Shown here one piece after another: positions 10,032 through 22,334 of a stretch of DNA of 64,000 nucleotides (within the stretch, counting starts at the first letter, position 1; each line of letters begins with the position of its first letter). This stretch comes from Diadophis punctatus similis. Lineage: Eukaryota; Chordata; Lepidosauria; Squamata; Dipsadidae. The notes under the pieces are model-generated. The model saw only the letters and a program-made list of their open reading frames with translations. It searched no databases and was not told the DNA's origin. The stretch covers positions 45,009,278 through 45,073,277 of the forward strand of contig JALIGW010000002.1 of the NCBI GenBank assembly GCA_023053685.1, in the 5' to 3' direction. A program made the translations under genes and the position numbers.

Positions 10032-10459
10032 CATGTTTGGTGTGCAGTTATGAACAATTTAAAAATTGGGCATACACATATTTTATTTGGAACAGATTGC
10101 TCTTGTAAGGGAATAAATAAAGAAAATAGCTCTACATTGCTAATATACTGCTTTACTCCCAGATATTACAAATTCACATAAGTGAATTCAACATCAATAA
10201 TTTAGTTCTAAGATAGACAGAGATTTTAAGGCTTTATAAAGACCACTTTTTAATTTATTATTTCACAGGTGTTTATACCACATCCTATGTAGAATGTTTT
10301 CCTCAGAAGTGGCAGACATAACAGTGATAAGGCTCGTGAGAACCAAGGCCAGCTCAACATGTCCTAGCAACGGCAGGAGGGAGTGCTGAGAAGTTCATCG
10401 CCTGCTTGGTTGGCTAACTGTGACACAAGGGGTGGTGGCCGGTATCTATTCTTTAATTA
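10032..10459. other. No recognisable feature
   Basis: No repeat family or coding signal recognised. Confidence 0.5.
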
Positions 10460-10461
10460 TA

Positions 10462-10717
10462 CTGTGTTCCCCGAAAATAAGCCCTTCCCCAAAAATAAAC
10501 CCTCCCCCTAAAATATTTAAATGCATGTGCAGCTGATCCCCGCCATTTCCTCTGGTTAGAGTTAGGGAGACAGAGCTGGAAATCAGGTAAGACGGCAAGA
10601 GGAGCCCTGTTTTGTTCCATGCGCCCCAAAATAATAAGATCTCCCCCAAAATAAGGCAAAGCGCTTATTTTGGGGTTCAAAAAAATATAAGACGGTCTTA
10701 TTTTCGGGGAAACACAG
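10462..10717. mobile_element. TA-flanked inverted-repeat element (MITE)
   Basis: Termini CTGTGTTCCCCGAAAATAAG and CTTATTTTCGGGGAAACACAG form ~21-bp inverted repeats, with TA on both sides. Further CCCCAAAATAA-type motifs are repeated inside. The TA duplication points to Tc1/mariner-like mobilisation. Non-coding. Confidence 0.82.
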
Positions 10718-10859
10718 TACCAAAGTGCGGAATTATTTAGAGTTGGTTTCACATTTGAACGTGCCAATATGCTGTACCCAATAAACAGGATCTATGAAAA
10801 AGCCATAGGCTCAGAGTCTTGAACTAATTGGGAGCATTACTCAGAACCATGACAACAGT

Positions 10860-11070
10860 ACTTATACATACCGCTTCATAATGCTTTACAGCCCTTTCTT
10901 AGCGGTTTACTGAGTCAGCATATTGCCGCCAACAATCTGGGTCCTCATGTTACTCATCTTGGAAAGATGGAAGGCTGAGTCAACCTTGAGCCATTCAGAA
11001 TTGAACTCCTGGAGTGAGCAGTAAGTTAGCCTGCAATATTGCAGGCTAACCACTGTGCCATCACGGCTTT
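10860..11070 (-). repeat. Sauria-type SINE, tail truncated
   Basis: Reversed copy from ATACCGCTTCATAATGC through TGTGCCATCACGGCT. It is diverged and lacks the (AATAGC)n tail. Confidence 0.85.
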
Positions 11071-11766
11071 CCCTAAAATACACAGATCTCAAACTTCAAG
11101 ATAATCCAAGAGGACTATCTGTAGAGATAATTCAGAAAGATACAGAGTTGTTGAAAGTTTCAGAAGCCACTGAGAGATTATTAACTAGCTTTATTCAATA
11201 ATCAAGAAAAATGAAATAATAACCATCCTTTCACACTCAGTCTTCCAAATTCTCATCATGTTTTTGGTGAAGTTCTGTATCTAGAATCACCAATGGACTA
11301 GATACTGCATACTCTGTATCGCAAAACCAAATGATATTTGTACCTAAATAACAAGTTTATGGTACTTCAGAAGAAACATTAAAATGTCAAATTACCACCT
11401 GATTCTTTTTAATAATATCTTTGCTTGTTTATGCTTTAACTCCAAATGTTCTTAATTCTTTCAGTAATGGATTGGATATTAATTCTGTCCTATTGCATGA
11501 TCAAAATTAAAATCTTACAATGCCATCTGATCCTTTCCTTTATTGAATGTTTTCATTATGAATGCTATAACAATATACATTCCATCAGCAATCTCCCAAA
11601 CTGTTTTTAAAATGGATGGAGGTTTTAAAGGTATTTTTCATTTACTTAGTGTCTGCTAAGATTTTTGCTGAAATTATTATAATTTTATTTGCTTTTAGCC
11701 AAAGTTCAAATACAGAGGAAAAGCATGACAAGAATTATTAACAACACCTAGTTATGTTGAAAGATG
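11071..11766. other. No recognisable feature
   Basis: AT-rich, no recognised repeat. Confidence 0.5.
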
Positions 11767-11768
11767 TA

Positions 11769-12173
11769 CAGGAAGTCTTTTGACTTACAACCATTTGTTT
11801 AGTAAATGTTGAAAGTTACAACCAGTTGTTGCACATACAACCATTGCAGTATCCCCACGGTCACATGATCAATATTTGGGTGCTTGCCAACCAGCATATA
11901 TTTATAATGGTTAGCAGCATTCTGGGGTCCTGTGATCACCATTTGTGACCTTCTCAGCCATTTTCCAGCAAGCAATGGGGGCATGGGGGAAGCCCATGGG
12001 GAAGCCAGATTCTTAACAATTGCTCGATTCACTTAACAGTTGCAGTAATTGCAGTTGCAATGACCACCATATCAAAAAGGATGTAAAATTGAGCACAACT
12101 CACTTTAAGCAACTGACTTGCTTAACCATGGAAATTCTGGTCCCAATTGTGGCCATAAGTTGAAGCCTACCTA
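11769..12173. mobile_element. TA-flanked inverted-repeat element (MITE)
   Basis: Termini CAGGAAGTCTTTTGACTTAC and GGCCATAAGTTGAAGCCTAC are inverted repeats between TA dinucleotides. Relatives are at 5344-5995 and 38283-38351. Confidence 0.72.
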
Positions 12174-12175
12174 TA

Positions 12176-13601
12176 CAGCTATTTTCAAAACTTAAAATTG
12201 TTTCATATAATAAATTCTAAATAGATTCTACTAAATCTGCTAACTGACCACATTACTGAAAAGCAAATTACTCCTTCCCCCCAGTACTTACACTTGAAAA
12301 CTGTTTTTAAAAAATCAGCTTATTTATTAGGGATAGTTGTGTTCCAAAAATATAAATTATGAGTATGTATTTGCATATATTAAGTATTATCCATTTCCAA
12401 AGTTCATACAATAATTATAATAGCTTGGGGGGTTGTTGAAAAAAAATGATTCATTAAAAAAATCAATGGGAATATTGCATAAGTATTGTTGTAAGGAATA
12501 TCCTTCTGGGTTCAGTTCCAAGTGGGGAAAAAGACACTGAATTCATGAAAGTTGTTTGGCACAATCTTTTCTTTAATTTGATACTCATACTTGGAAGAAA
12601 ATGAATTTTCCAAACATTTTTCCTATGTAGACCTATTTTGGAAGAATGGAAATAATTTGATGCAATCCCTCTGACTGAGAAATAGGATAGACATTACAGA
12701 GATATAAAATAAGGATTAATAAATATAAACAATAGCCATCTCTTTCTTTCTTATACATTGATCAAGGCCAGCCAGTACAACCAACTTGGCTCCAGCAATG
12801 CTGTATTCTGAATGGACAATCATTCCATGCTATTTGCAGACACTTCTGCCTGGAATATTGAGGCGACTTTGTCCCCTTCTATATCAATTTGAACATTCAG
12901 ATTTCTACTATGACATAACTTTCATAACATATCTGGTATGGTTGTGGAATTATGCAGACACTTTGATATGCATATATAAATAAGTAGGTAATTGTTATGA
13001 ATAAATCATTTTTTTCTAAAGCCCAAGTTATTTTGTTTTCATGAGTCAGTTATACGCATTAGGGCCCTAAATCATTTCCCAATCTTACTATCTCTATTTG
13101 TGTACCATCTCTATATGAGATTTCACTGTGTTCATGTTTTCCCAGAAAATGGCAGCAAAAAACCCAGTATTTATTCAAGACTGTTATTTCAGATACTATC
13201 TGGAAAGGTTGGGATTTGGATAAAACAAGCCATCGTATATAATTTAGCCATTATATGTCATTAACAATTCTTCATTTCTTATATCTCTTCCAATAGCTTA
13301 TGACAATATTTTATTGGGTTGATGAAATCTAACTGAAAATTGATACCATTTGTAAAGAAACTTCCATGCTGCTTCTTTAACTTGTGCAGAAATTACTTTA
13401 AAAGACTTCCTGCACCATTATGTTTTAAATCTTTAGTTAACATAGTTAACGTCTTATGCATTAGCAATGCTGTATTCCTTATTGATTTGGATTATCCATT
13501 GGTACACATATTTTCAAAGATTATTTTCTAATAAACAGTCAAATATTTAATTTTTCTCTAACCAGCTGATTTTAAAATCACTGTTTTTATGTTAAAGGTT
13601 G
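12176..13601. other. No recognisable feature
   Basis: About 1.4 kb of AT-rich sequence. The small open frames at 12786-12983 and 13340-13531 have no recognisable domain. Confidence 0.55.
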
Positions 13602-13609
13602 GTCTAGGG

Positions 13610-14160
13610 CAGTGATGGCGAACCTATGGCACGGGTGCCACAGGTGGCACGCAGAGCCATATCTGCCGGCACACGAGCCATTGCCCTAGCTCAGCTCCAG
13701 CGCGCATGTGCATGCCCGCCAGCTGATTTTTGGCTGGCGCGGAGGCTCTGGGAGGGTGATTTTGGCCTCCAGAGGCCCTCCGGGGTGGTGGTGGGGAGCA
13801 TTTTCACCCTTCCCAAGCTCCAAGAAAGCCTCTGGAGCCTGGGGAGGGCAAAAAACAGGCCTACCGGGCTCACTGGAAGTCGGGAAACGGGGGAGTGGGG
13901 GGTCACGCACTCATGCGCAGGGGGGGTGGGGCGAGTGGAAGTCAGGAAACAGGGGAGTGGGGGGGGGGGTCATGCACTCATGTGCAGGGGGGTGGGGCAA
14001 GTGGAAATTGGGAAATGGGGGAGTGGGGGGTCACGCACGCATGTGCAGGGGGGTGGGGCAAGTGGGGGGCTTTGAATTATGGGTGTGGGCACGCACACGT
14101 GTGCGATAGTGCATTGCACACTATTTTGGCACCCGAGGAAAAAAAGGTTCGCCATCACTG
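13610..14160 (+). mobile_element. Non-autonomous hAT element (GATGGCGAACC family)
   Basis: Termini CAGTGATGGCGAACCTATGG and AGGTTCGCCATCACTG sit between perfect 8-bp duplications GTCTAGGG (13602-13609, 14161-14168). The right half holds three tandem ~60-bp units (near 13880, 13925 and 13985) with GGGGAGTGGGGGGTCA and CATGTGCAGGGGGG-type segments. The open frames of up to 149 codons come from these repeats. Confidence 0.93.
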
Positions 14161-14168
14161 GTCTAGGG

Positions 14169-14390
14169 AGCTAGTTTGGTGTGGTGGTTAAGGCATCAGG
14201 CTGGAGTTCTAGTCCCATCTTATATACAAAGCCTGTTGGGTGACCTTAGGCCAGTCACATTTTCTCTCAGTCCTATGAAGGAGGCAATAGTAAATCATTT
14301 TTGAAAAACTGTGCCAAGAAAGAGCAGAGACTTTTCCAAGCAGTTTGTGTGAATTGGGCATGACTGAATGGAAAGTGGGGAAAAGGTGGT
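14169..14390 (+). repeat. tRNA-derived SINE (non-Sauria family)
   Basis: A GTTTGGTGTGGTGGTTAAGG head with the GTTCTAGTCCC B-box-like segment is followed by GGGTGACCTTAGGCCAGTCA. These blocks recur at 41024-41145. The 3' end is not clearly bounded. Confidence 0.7.
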
Positions 14391-14642
14391 CTAAGACAAT
14401 ATACATGAAATGACGCTAAACTTTTGATTTATGTTTTCCAGACTTTGGAAATATTTTTAAAGAAAGACTTTAAATTGTTGTTCCAATATTTGGAAGTTGT
14501 GAGATAAAGGTAACACTAACTTTTAACTAAAGAAATACAACTTTAAAGAAAAATATATATTTTATCCATAAGAATTCTGACAACAAATTCTCTTTTATCA
14601 TATTGAATTGATGCTAAAAATGCATCAGTGTGTGTGTGTGTC
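14391..14642. other. No recognisable feature
   Basis: Short AT-rich spacer ending in a brief (GT)n run near 14630. Confidence 0.5.
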
Positions 14643-14683
14643 GGAGGGAGGGAGGGAGAGGGAGAGGGAGAGGGAGAGGGAGA
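14643..14683. repeat. (GGGA)n/(GGGAGA)n microsatellite
   Basis: Purine-only run of GGGA and GGGAGA units. Confidence 0.95.
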
Positions 14684-14825
14684 AAACCAGACCTACTTTA
14701 ATTCTTCTGGAATTCAAACCTAACCTGGCCACTAGAGTTTGAATTGGTTAGGCATGTATTGTTGTGTATGTCCATGAATGAAGATTATAGTGTGTGTCCA
14801 TGAGTGAACAATAATCTAACAGTAT

Positions 14826-15313
14826 TGTTAGAACCCTGTTCAAACGATTGGGTGTGTTAATATATGATTAAGCCACAAATCATTGTTATGTGTATATTGC
14901 TTTAAATGCATTGTGAATGCTTACTATATAAGCAAGCAAGAGAGCATGCTCAATGTGGTTGGTGGTTTAGTGTGGTTTAGTGTGGTGAATGGTGTTTGAC
15001 GGTGTGTTCAGGATTGAAGACTCTCTGCTGCTTTACTGATAAGTAGATTACTTTATGACTGTGTGGAATTGCTGTGAAGAGAAGAGTAACTATCTGTGAT
15101 AGTATAGAATTAAGTGATAGCTGTAATCTTTGTGAGTTAAAACAAAGATAGGCAAGAAGAAGAAACTTCGCATTGATTGAATAACTGTGTATGACTTGGA
15201 CTTCCTATTTAACTTTGCTACTATTCAAGTAAAACTATTTTGTACATACTAAAGATATTCTGTTTATTGACTGAATAGCATTTATATCAAACTGCAACAA
15301 CATTACTACAACA
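14826..15313 (+). mobile_element. Possible solo LTR
   Basis: The block starts TGTTAGAACCC and ends CTACAACA (short inverted TGTT/AACA ends). A TATA-like CTATATAAGC lies near 14924, and short-period GTGGTTTAG repeats follow it. No clear target duplication was found, so the boundaries may be wrong. Confidence 0.4.
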
Positions 15314-16599
15314 CATTTCGCTGTGTATGTGCTTAACAGCACAATAACTCCTTAACAGGTATTATAAATGTTCTTTTGATAGCTTTCCATGTATTCTATT
15401 TAAACATATTCTTAATTTTGGTGTTAGCAATCTTTATAAATGACAAAGATGAACCCCTGTAACTTTTATATATATGTTGATGTTTTCTCAGGGTAGCTTA
15501 AAAATATTTTAGATTTAGAGGAAAAAGAGCACATGATATACAATATGGCAATAATTCATAAATGGTACTTTAAATAAAATTAATTTTATTTCATCAGTAA
15601 CTTTATTTCATCAGTAAGGTCAATTTAGTGATGTATTAGCAATGTTAAAGTAAAAACCAAGATAGCATAAAGATGTTGTAAAGGTAAAAACATAGCTGCC
15701 ATTCTTGTATTATTGGGAAAGACTTCAAGAAGTGATCAGAGGCATTAATAAGAAAGTCCATTCCTGGAGGACTGCCAACTAAACTCCAATATGAAAGAAC
15801 ATATGAAGAAACTGTCTGAAGATAACCTTAAGATTGTGATAGGAGTATATAGAAAGAGGCATTTTTTAAAATATGGACCAAGTAAGGAAAATATTTTCAA
15901 TTTAATACTAGCACAGTGTTTACAAGAACTCGGAACCACTGAAGATGATGTAATACTGTTATAATATAGGATAAAATCCCAGTCTATACTTTTGCCATTA
16001 TATTTTGTAAAAAACCCAACAACCTCTATTATATATAAAAAAGAATAGAGCTCCTTGCATTTACGGTTCTGCAATTTCCAATCTGCCATTGTCCAAATTA
16101 GTTGGCAAATTAGATGGCCACTAGCCATCCTAGCAATCCCTAGGATTACAGGGATTTTCCTATCTCAACCCTATGAGATAGATGTCACTGAGGGATGGTG
16201 ATTAGCTCTTTGTGCAAACTTTTCTGCAAGCAGAAGCTCCAAGTTATATTTTGTAGGGGTTTTGTTCCACGATTCAGTTCTGTAATTATTTGGGGTTGCA
16301 GGGAAGAAAGAGGTTGCTATAATCTGTTTGGAAATTGATTCCTACAGAGTAAAGTAATTATGGGTTCTTTTATACTGTGCAAGGTAGAAGGAAATGTACA
16401 TAGTTGATTAGTAAGAAGATGGAGACAGTTTATAGCTCCCTAATTATTGTTATCTTTGCATTGTTCTTGAAAAGTGATGCCCTTGTAGCCATAAGAAGGT
16501 GTTGAACAGTAACTCATTGCGAAACTTGGATATTTTTTTCTTTGGATTCAAGACACTAAAGCCTGAGTATGTTAAAACAGATCATTTGTGCATTTAAAC
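15314..16599. other. No recognisable feature
   Basis: About 1.3 kb AT-rich. The minus-strand 127-codon frame at 15745-16128 has no recognisable domain. Confidence 0.55.
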
Positions 16600-16601
16600 T
16601 A

Positions 16602-17607
16602 CCGTATTGTTCGGAGTATAAGACGACCGGAGTATAAGATGCACCTTAGTTTTGGGGGAGGAAAACAAGGAAAAAAGACCTCTGCCTCCAAGCAATTTGC
16701 CAAACAGCAAACAGCAAATAGCACAGATGATATACACTCTTTGCTGTATATTTCTGTGCATGTGTGCCTGACCCAGAGAAATAGCAAAGAATTGGAGAAA
16801 TGTACATTATGCCAGAAAGTTTTCTTAAATGTAGTCACACTAACTCCTCCCAATTATTTAAATAGATCTACTCCAAGGTAAGTCAGGATTTAACTCTAAT
16901 ACTAAAAAGGACACTGTTACATTTCAGACTATACTTATACAGAGCTGTTAAAATTAATTAAAATTTCTGGAAGTATACATTATTCTCTATTATTTAAAAG
17001 AAGATACAATAGCACTGGGCCTCTTCAGAGCAAGCATTTATTTTAAAAAGCTTCTTTATTTTGTTAAGTTGTCTAGATTTACAGGGGTCTCCAACCTTGG
17101 CAACTTTAAGACTTGTGGACTTCAACTCCCAGAATTCCACAGCCAGCAAAGCTAACAAAGCTGGCTGTGGAATTCTGGGAGTTGAAGTCCACAAGTCTTA
17201 AAATTGCCAAGGTTGGAGACCCCTGGCTAGAACAATAATAAAGCAGTCTTTAAAAAATAAGTCTAATAATTTGAACATTCTACAGACATTTATAGTTATT
17301 CACTTACCCCCCCTTGCATCCAGTTCAGCAGAAAATAAAAATCTGTGTGTCTCTCCCAGCTATTTGCCTCTTTGCAAGCTAGTTTCACTTTCATTTTAGC
17401 ACGTGGCAAATCAGCTGTAGGTTGGGAAGCTGCTACTGACTTGCTTGGCTTTACAGGCTCTTTCCTCTTTGCTGCAAACAGGTAAATTGCTGGAAGACAG
17501 AGGCCAAAGGGTGGGGGTGGCTGGGTGGGTGGGGCTACATTCGGTGTATAAGATGCACCCAAGTTCTCACCCTCTTTTTGGTGCGTCTTATACTCTGAAA
17601 AATATGG
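16602..17607. mobile_element. TA-flanked inverted-repeat element with nested palindrome
   Basis: Termini CCGTATTGTTCGGAGTATAA and TTATACTCTGAAAAATATGG are inverted repeats between TA dinucleotides (16600-16601, 17608-17609). Just inside, GTATAAGATGCACC is repeated in both halves. A 144-bp palindromic element at 17082-17225 is nested within it. No transposase frame. Probably Tc1/mariner-like. Confidence 0.78.
17082..17225. mobile_element. Palindromic hAT-like element, nested
   Basis: The two ~67-bp arms are near-perfect inverted repeats. CAGGGGTCTCCAACCTTGGC pairs with GCCAAGGTTGGAGACCCCTG, through GGACTTCAACTCCCAGAATT, with a ~10-bp loop. Only one mismatch is seen in the arms. The flanks are only weakly similar, so the target duplication is uncertain. 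Confidence 0.8.
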
Positions 17608-17723
17608 TAATCACTTTAACCAAACAAATCAATAGTGGTTCAGTTAGACTTCTTATAGTTTTATGTCATTCAAGCCATGCAGCTATATTCAGAGCAAATG
17701 GTAGCCCTAGAAATGATTGACAG

Positions 17724-17947
17724 CAGTGGTTCCCAACGTGGGGCCTACGCCCCACGGGGGGCAATTTGATTTTTAATGGGGAGAATTGGAACCTTGTTTA
17801 CACCAAGTTAATGGCCTTTTAGGCTTTCTGCGCATGAGTAGGAGTTCACTTTTTGAATAGTAAGAATTATATGACATGGGGGGGGTGACATCAGGATTTT
17901 AGAGATGCTTAGGTGGGGCATGGCCAAAAAAAGGTTGGGACCCACTG
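17724..17947. mobile_element. Non-autonomous hAT element (GGTTCCCAAC family)
   Basis: Termini CAGTGGTTCCCAACGTGG and AGGTTGGGACCCACTG sit between ATTGACAG (17716-17723) and ATTTACAG (17948-17955), one mismatch in 8 bp. Confidence 0.85.
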
Positions 17948-17955
17948 ATTTACAG

Positions 17956-18741
17956 GCTATTAACTTGCAAAGAATGTTGAACCTGTTAGGAGAATCTTGG
18001 CAGCTTGAAAACTGCATCTGATGGGATATGAGATATAGTATGAGAAAGGAATTAGGAAATAAGGTTGGGAACTGAGAGAAGAACCCCAAAATAAAGGAAT
18101 AGAAAATATACCCTGGCAGATAAGACATTTCTGGCCTACAGTAAATAGGATTGTCCAACAGCTATTTGTTTGTTATTTAGCAGAATCCAAAATGTTCTAA
18201 ATTGTATCAAATTATCCATATTTACTGAATTTTTTACGTAGACTTGCTGGGACACTTTGCTTTGCAGTTGGCAAGCATTATAAACTGTTTTGGAATGCCA
18301 TTTGTAATGTGGTTATCTCTTTTCTCACACTGTAGAAATATGAGAAAGAAATATTAAGGATTAGTATGTTATATGGCAGGATTTTGATGTCTGAATATTG
18401 CAGATAAGTGGTCCCATATTAAAATGTGCATTACTGTTTCTTTTTGCTGCTAGGACAAGATAGCATGAATCTGACTAAGAGAACCCATTTTTAGCTTTGC
18501 TGGAATGATTGTATTGAATTTCATATATTAAGATGGAGATACAATGGAGTAGCTGATTTTACTAGCTCCACTTTTTTTTAATGCTCTAATTTTTTTTATT
18601 GGAATGGGCTGATCATTCCAAGGCTAATGAGTGCAATGTTACCATTATTCCTCATTATCTTAATGATTGATGAATGAAACTTTAAAATTTGCAAGTTGTT
18701 TTATTCAATAGGAAGTTTAAATTATCCATCTGTTAGTCATT
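17956..18741. other. No recognisable feature
   Basis: AT-rich, no recognised repeat or coding signal. Confidence 0.5.
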
Positions 18742-19365
18742 GAGCCACGGTGGCGCAGTGGTTAGAGTGCAGTACTGAAGGCTACTTCTGCTGATCACCG
18801 GCTGCCAGCAGTTTGGCAGATCGAATCTCACCAGGTTCAAGGTTGACTCAGCCTTCCATCCTTCCGAGGTGGGTAAAATGAGGACCCAGATTGTTGGGGG
18901 CAATATGCTGACTCTGTAAACCGCTTAGAGAGGGCTGTAAAGCAGAGGTGGGTTCCTCCCAGTTCGGACCGGTTCGCCCAAACCGGTAGCAATCCACTGA
19001 TGATGTTACGGAACCGGATCTGATGGTACTGGTCCGTGGAGCCCACCATCTTTCTTTTGAAATTTTTTTGAATTTTATTTTATTTTTATTTTTTTGAATT
19101 TCCCCCCGTTTTTTTTCTTCTGTGCATGCGCAGAAGCCGAGTTTCTGGCACTGCGTATGCATCACTATCTTGTTTTCGGCTTTTTTTTATTTTTGGAATT
19201 TTTTCTAATTTTTTGCTACTGCACATGTGTGCGCCCACAAGGCGCGTCCACACAGCGCGGGAGGAAGCGAACTGGCAGCAAAGTAAGTTAGAACCCACCC
19301 CTGCTGTAAAACACTGTGAAGTGGTATATACAGTAAGTCTAAGTGCTATTGCTATTGCTATTGCA
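18742..19365 (+). repeat. Sauria-type SINE split by a hAT element
   Basis: The SINE head and middle run 18742-18942. The tail (CACTGTGAAGTGG ... GCTATTGCTATTGC) resumes at 19304-19365. The 361-bp gap is the hAT element at 18943-19303. Confidence 0.93.
18943..19303 (+). mobile_element. Non-autonomous hAT element, nested in SINE (GGTGGGTTCCT family)
   Basis: Termini CAGAGGTGGGTTCCTCCC and TAGAACCCACCCCTG sit between CTGTAAAG (18935-18942) and CTGTAAAA (19304-19311). The SINE consensus CTGTAAAGCACTGTGAAG is restored when the element is removed. The interior is T-rich with a GCATGCGCAGAAG segment. Confidence 0.92.
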
Positions 19366-19821
19366 GATTAGCACATTTTTCCTCTACTCTGTTGCTAACA
19401 TAATGGATGAACATGCCACATGGCAAGTAGAAAACATCTGTTGGTTATCAAATCATGCAATCAAAACCAGGCTTGTATTCAACAAAGTTACTTAAATGTG
19501 AGAGAAAAGTAATGTTAACACTGAAATGAAATATATAGGCTACTGCAGAGACTCTCACAGGAAGAGTATAAAAATCATTAAAAAAATTAAAGCAGAGAAA
19601 TAAGTGAAAGAAAAGCCTCATTCCCAGTAGGAACAATTGATATTTCACTCATACTTTTGAGTTTTTCCTAGGTCAGATCACTACGGAAGGAGAAAGCTGG
19701 ACTAAATAGGTCTTCAATCTAAGACAACAAAATTTTTTATTGTGTGTGTTTTACATGAGTTACTGAAAACTACTCAAAGGACTTTGTAGAATAAACTATG
19801 GGCCTTTTTTTTTAGCTTGGA
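19366..19821. other. No recognisable feature
   Basis: AT-rich spacer. Confidence 0.5.
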
Positions 19822-20070
19822 GAATAGCAATAGCACTTAGCACTTAGACTTATATACCGCTTCATAGTGCTTTAGAGCCCTCTCTAAGCGGTTTACGGAG
19901 TTCAGCATGTTGCCCCCAACAATCTGGGCCCTCATTTTACCGATCTCAGAAGGATGGAAGGCTGAGTCAACCTTGAGCCTGGTGAGATTTGAACAGCTGA
20001 ACTGCTGAACTAGCAGTCAGCTGGAGTAGCCTGCAGTAGCTGCATTTAACCACTGCGTCACCTCGGCTCC
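19822..20070 (-). repeat. Sauria-type SINE
   Basis: Reversed full-length copy with (AATAGC)n tail, TATACCGCTTCATAGTGC, and a head ending CACTGCGTCACCTCGGCTCC. Confidence 0.92.
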
Positions 20071-21119
20071 TCAATTACACTTGAGCTGTTCAATATGTTG
20101 ATTTAAAAAACCCCCATTATTGCAGTACTCACTAATTTGGTGCATCCATCATGCATACCCACCGGCAGGCAAGGTGGGGGGGGGGAATGTATCATGACAC
20201 TGTCCCACAAATGCTGTGACTAATGTATCTATTTTAGATATTGTGATGCAAATGCATAATTGCAGCATTTGTATGGCGATATCACCTTTGTACAAAGAGT
20301 GTACTAAGTTGGCATGTACGCAAAATCTGGAAGTTGAAGGATGAAGTGATGTCATCCTTGCAAGATGCCAGCTTTAGTCTTTTGAACTTAACCTTGCTAA
20401 GTCAAGCATTTCAGTGACTCATTAAAAAATGTCCTTATTCAGTTCAGTAAGGATGTGTTGGAGAAGTAAAACACAATGAAGATGCTGAGCCCCTGGGTTC
20501 CCTCTTGTCCAAGGAAACACCACTTTGTGGGACACTGATGCCTCCTACTCATTCAGACACAGGTTTGAATTCCATCCTTGGATCTGAAACCATCATTTGG
20601 GTCCCATCTTGGGAGTCCTTAAACTATGAGATTGAGGTTGCTGTTGGTCAAGGAGCAAAGAGAATCTAAACTCCACTTACAAGTTATGAGCAATGGCTGA
20701 TCTTGGCCTAGGCTCAGATTCCTGTACTCACCTCTACTCAAGACTGTTGGAAACACTGTCTATGACACCGCAGTCTATCAGCTAAGTCTAGCTTGTTCTG
20801 ACTTGTTTGCCCAGAATTTTAAATCTTTGTTTTGTCTCCATTATGCTCCTTGACTGACCCTTTGAACTACTGTTCTCTTTTGCCAGCAAGCGATGTGAGG
20901 TTCCCTGGGTTTTGTCACTTAACTACATTATGCTGAATAAATTCAGGACAGGTCAGAGGCTCCAAACATATTTTAGATGTGAATCATCTAAGCAGCAACG
21001 TTCTTAGAAGGCTAAAAAAAATAAGATTTGCTATTATTTGCTTCCTTCCTGGTATTACTAGAAATTGAACACAAAAATACATTACTTCCTAATACAGCTG
21101 CATAACTTTTTTAATGGGT
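20071..21119. other. No recognisable feature
   Basis: No repeat family recognised; an 11-base G run at about 20174. Confidence 0.5.
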
Positions 21120-21787
21120 GGATGGGGACATGAGGGCTTGGGTGATCATCTTCAGAGTCATGCAGAGAAATTTGATGGACAACATTCTTTGGATTTGTTC
21201 CCACAAATAGTGCAGGTCCATTTGAGATGCCTGGGGAAAGGGCTTACCTAGTTACCTGGGAACAGTTCAATTCTGTTGGACTTGATGAAATGGACAGGGT
21301 ATTTAATGCTGTCAGTGCAACCACCTGTCAATTAGATATCTGTCTCTCCTAGTTGGTGAAAGCTTTCAGGTCAGTGACAACCAGGTGGATTCAGGTAGTA
21401 ATCAATTCTTCACTACAGGAGGGGATGTTTCTGGAAGCTTTTAGGGAAGCCCTGGTTCCCCTCTCCTTAAAAAAAATCTCTTGATCCCACCTGTCTGGAT
21501 CACTAAATGGTAGAGAAGGTGATTGCTTGGCAGCTTCAGAGCTTCAATACCATTGATCATGTATCCTTTGGGGCTGGCTGCAGGGTTTGAGGCTAGGCGG
21601 CATTGTCTTGTGCTGGTTGGGCTCCTTTCTTCAAGGCTAGTCCCAATCAGAGTGAGTGAGGGATCCAGCCCATGGCCTCTGTTTTATGGTGTGCCAAAGG
21701 GCTCAGTACTCTCCCCACTCCTTTTTAACATATCTATGAAGCCATTAGGTGATCCCATTCACCACAATGGTGTCAGGGTAATTGATA
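21120..21787 (+). pseudogene. L2-type LINE ORF2, 5' portion (degenerate)
   Basis: In translation a segment near 21685-21765 reads GVPKGSVLSPLLFNISMKPL, the L2 reverse-transcriptase block just upstream of YADD. Upstream pieces resemble the L2 QEGMFLEAFREALV region (near 21415-21450) and NTIDH (near 21549). There are internal deletions and stops. It breaks off at 21787, where the insert begins. Confidence 0.78.
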
Positions 21788-22334
21788 TGTCTTAGAAGAC
21801 ATACAAACTGAGACAGACATGTTCAAAAGGCTAACAAGTTTATTCAGCTCAAGGTAAATGCTAACAGTGAAAGCGCTAGCCTGTCTGCTCAGCGCGGCAC
21901 GCTCAGGCTAACAGAGAGCGGCAAAGTCAGTACCTTTGACAGCCCTTATATAGTCTGACCAGAATGGCTGCAACCAATCAGCTTGCAGCAGCAGCCCAGC
22001 ATCAGCTGAGGACCTGAGGGAAACCTGGACACAGCAGTAATGATTTAAGAGCTGACCAGCTGCTATGATGATGTAATGCTAGGAATGAGTCAGCAAGGTT
22101 TTTGAGCTGATATCACTTTAAGAGGCCCTGTAATAAGAAGAGGTCCTGTTGAGGCGTCTCTCTCTCTCTGTCTCCCGGTGCTTCCATGCTGTAATTGCTG
22201 ATTGCTGTTTGTTTGAGATCTGACTAAAGTACATGTATGTATATATTCTTTGTAGATAAAACCACTATTTAAATACAAACCCCTGTTTAATGCATTTGCT
22301 CCTGGGTTGTCTCACATAGACACAATGTGCACAC
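21788..22334 (-). mobile_element. LTR-like insert within the L2 copy
   Basis: Read on the minus strand, a TATA-like CTATATAAGG lies near 21957-21948 and GAATAAAC near 21844-21837, about 110 bp downstream. The left edge reads TGTCTTAGAAGACA. This order fits an LTR. A second AT-rich promoter-like stretch (near 22235-22280) lies in the right half, so two elements may be fused. No convincing target duplication was found. Confidence 0.45.

Noticed and set aside
13626..14109. Overlapping 98-149-codon frames on both strands
   Set aside because: They lie wholly inside a hAT element and come from its GC-rich tandem units; no transposase motif.
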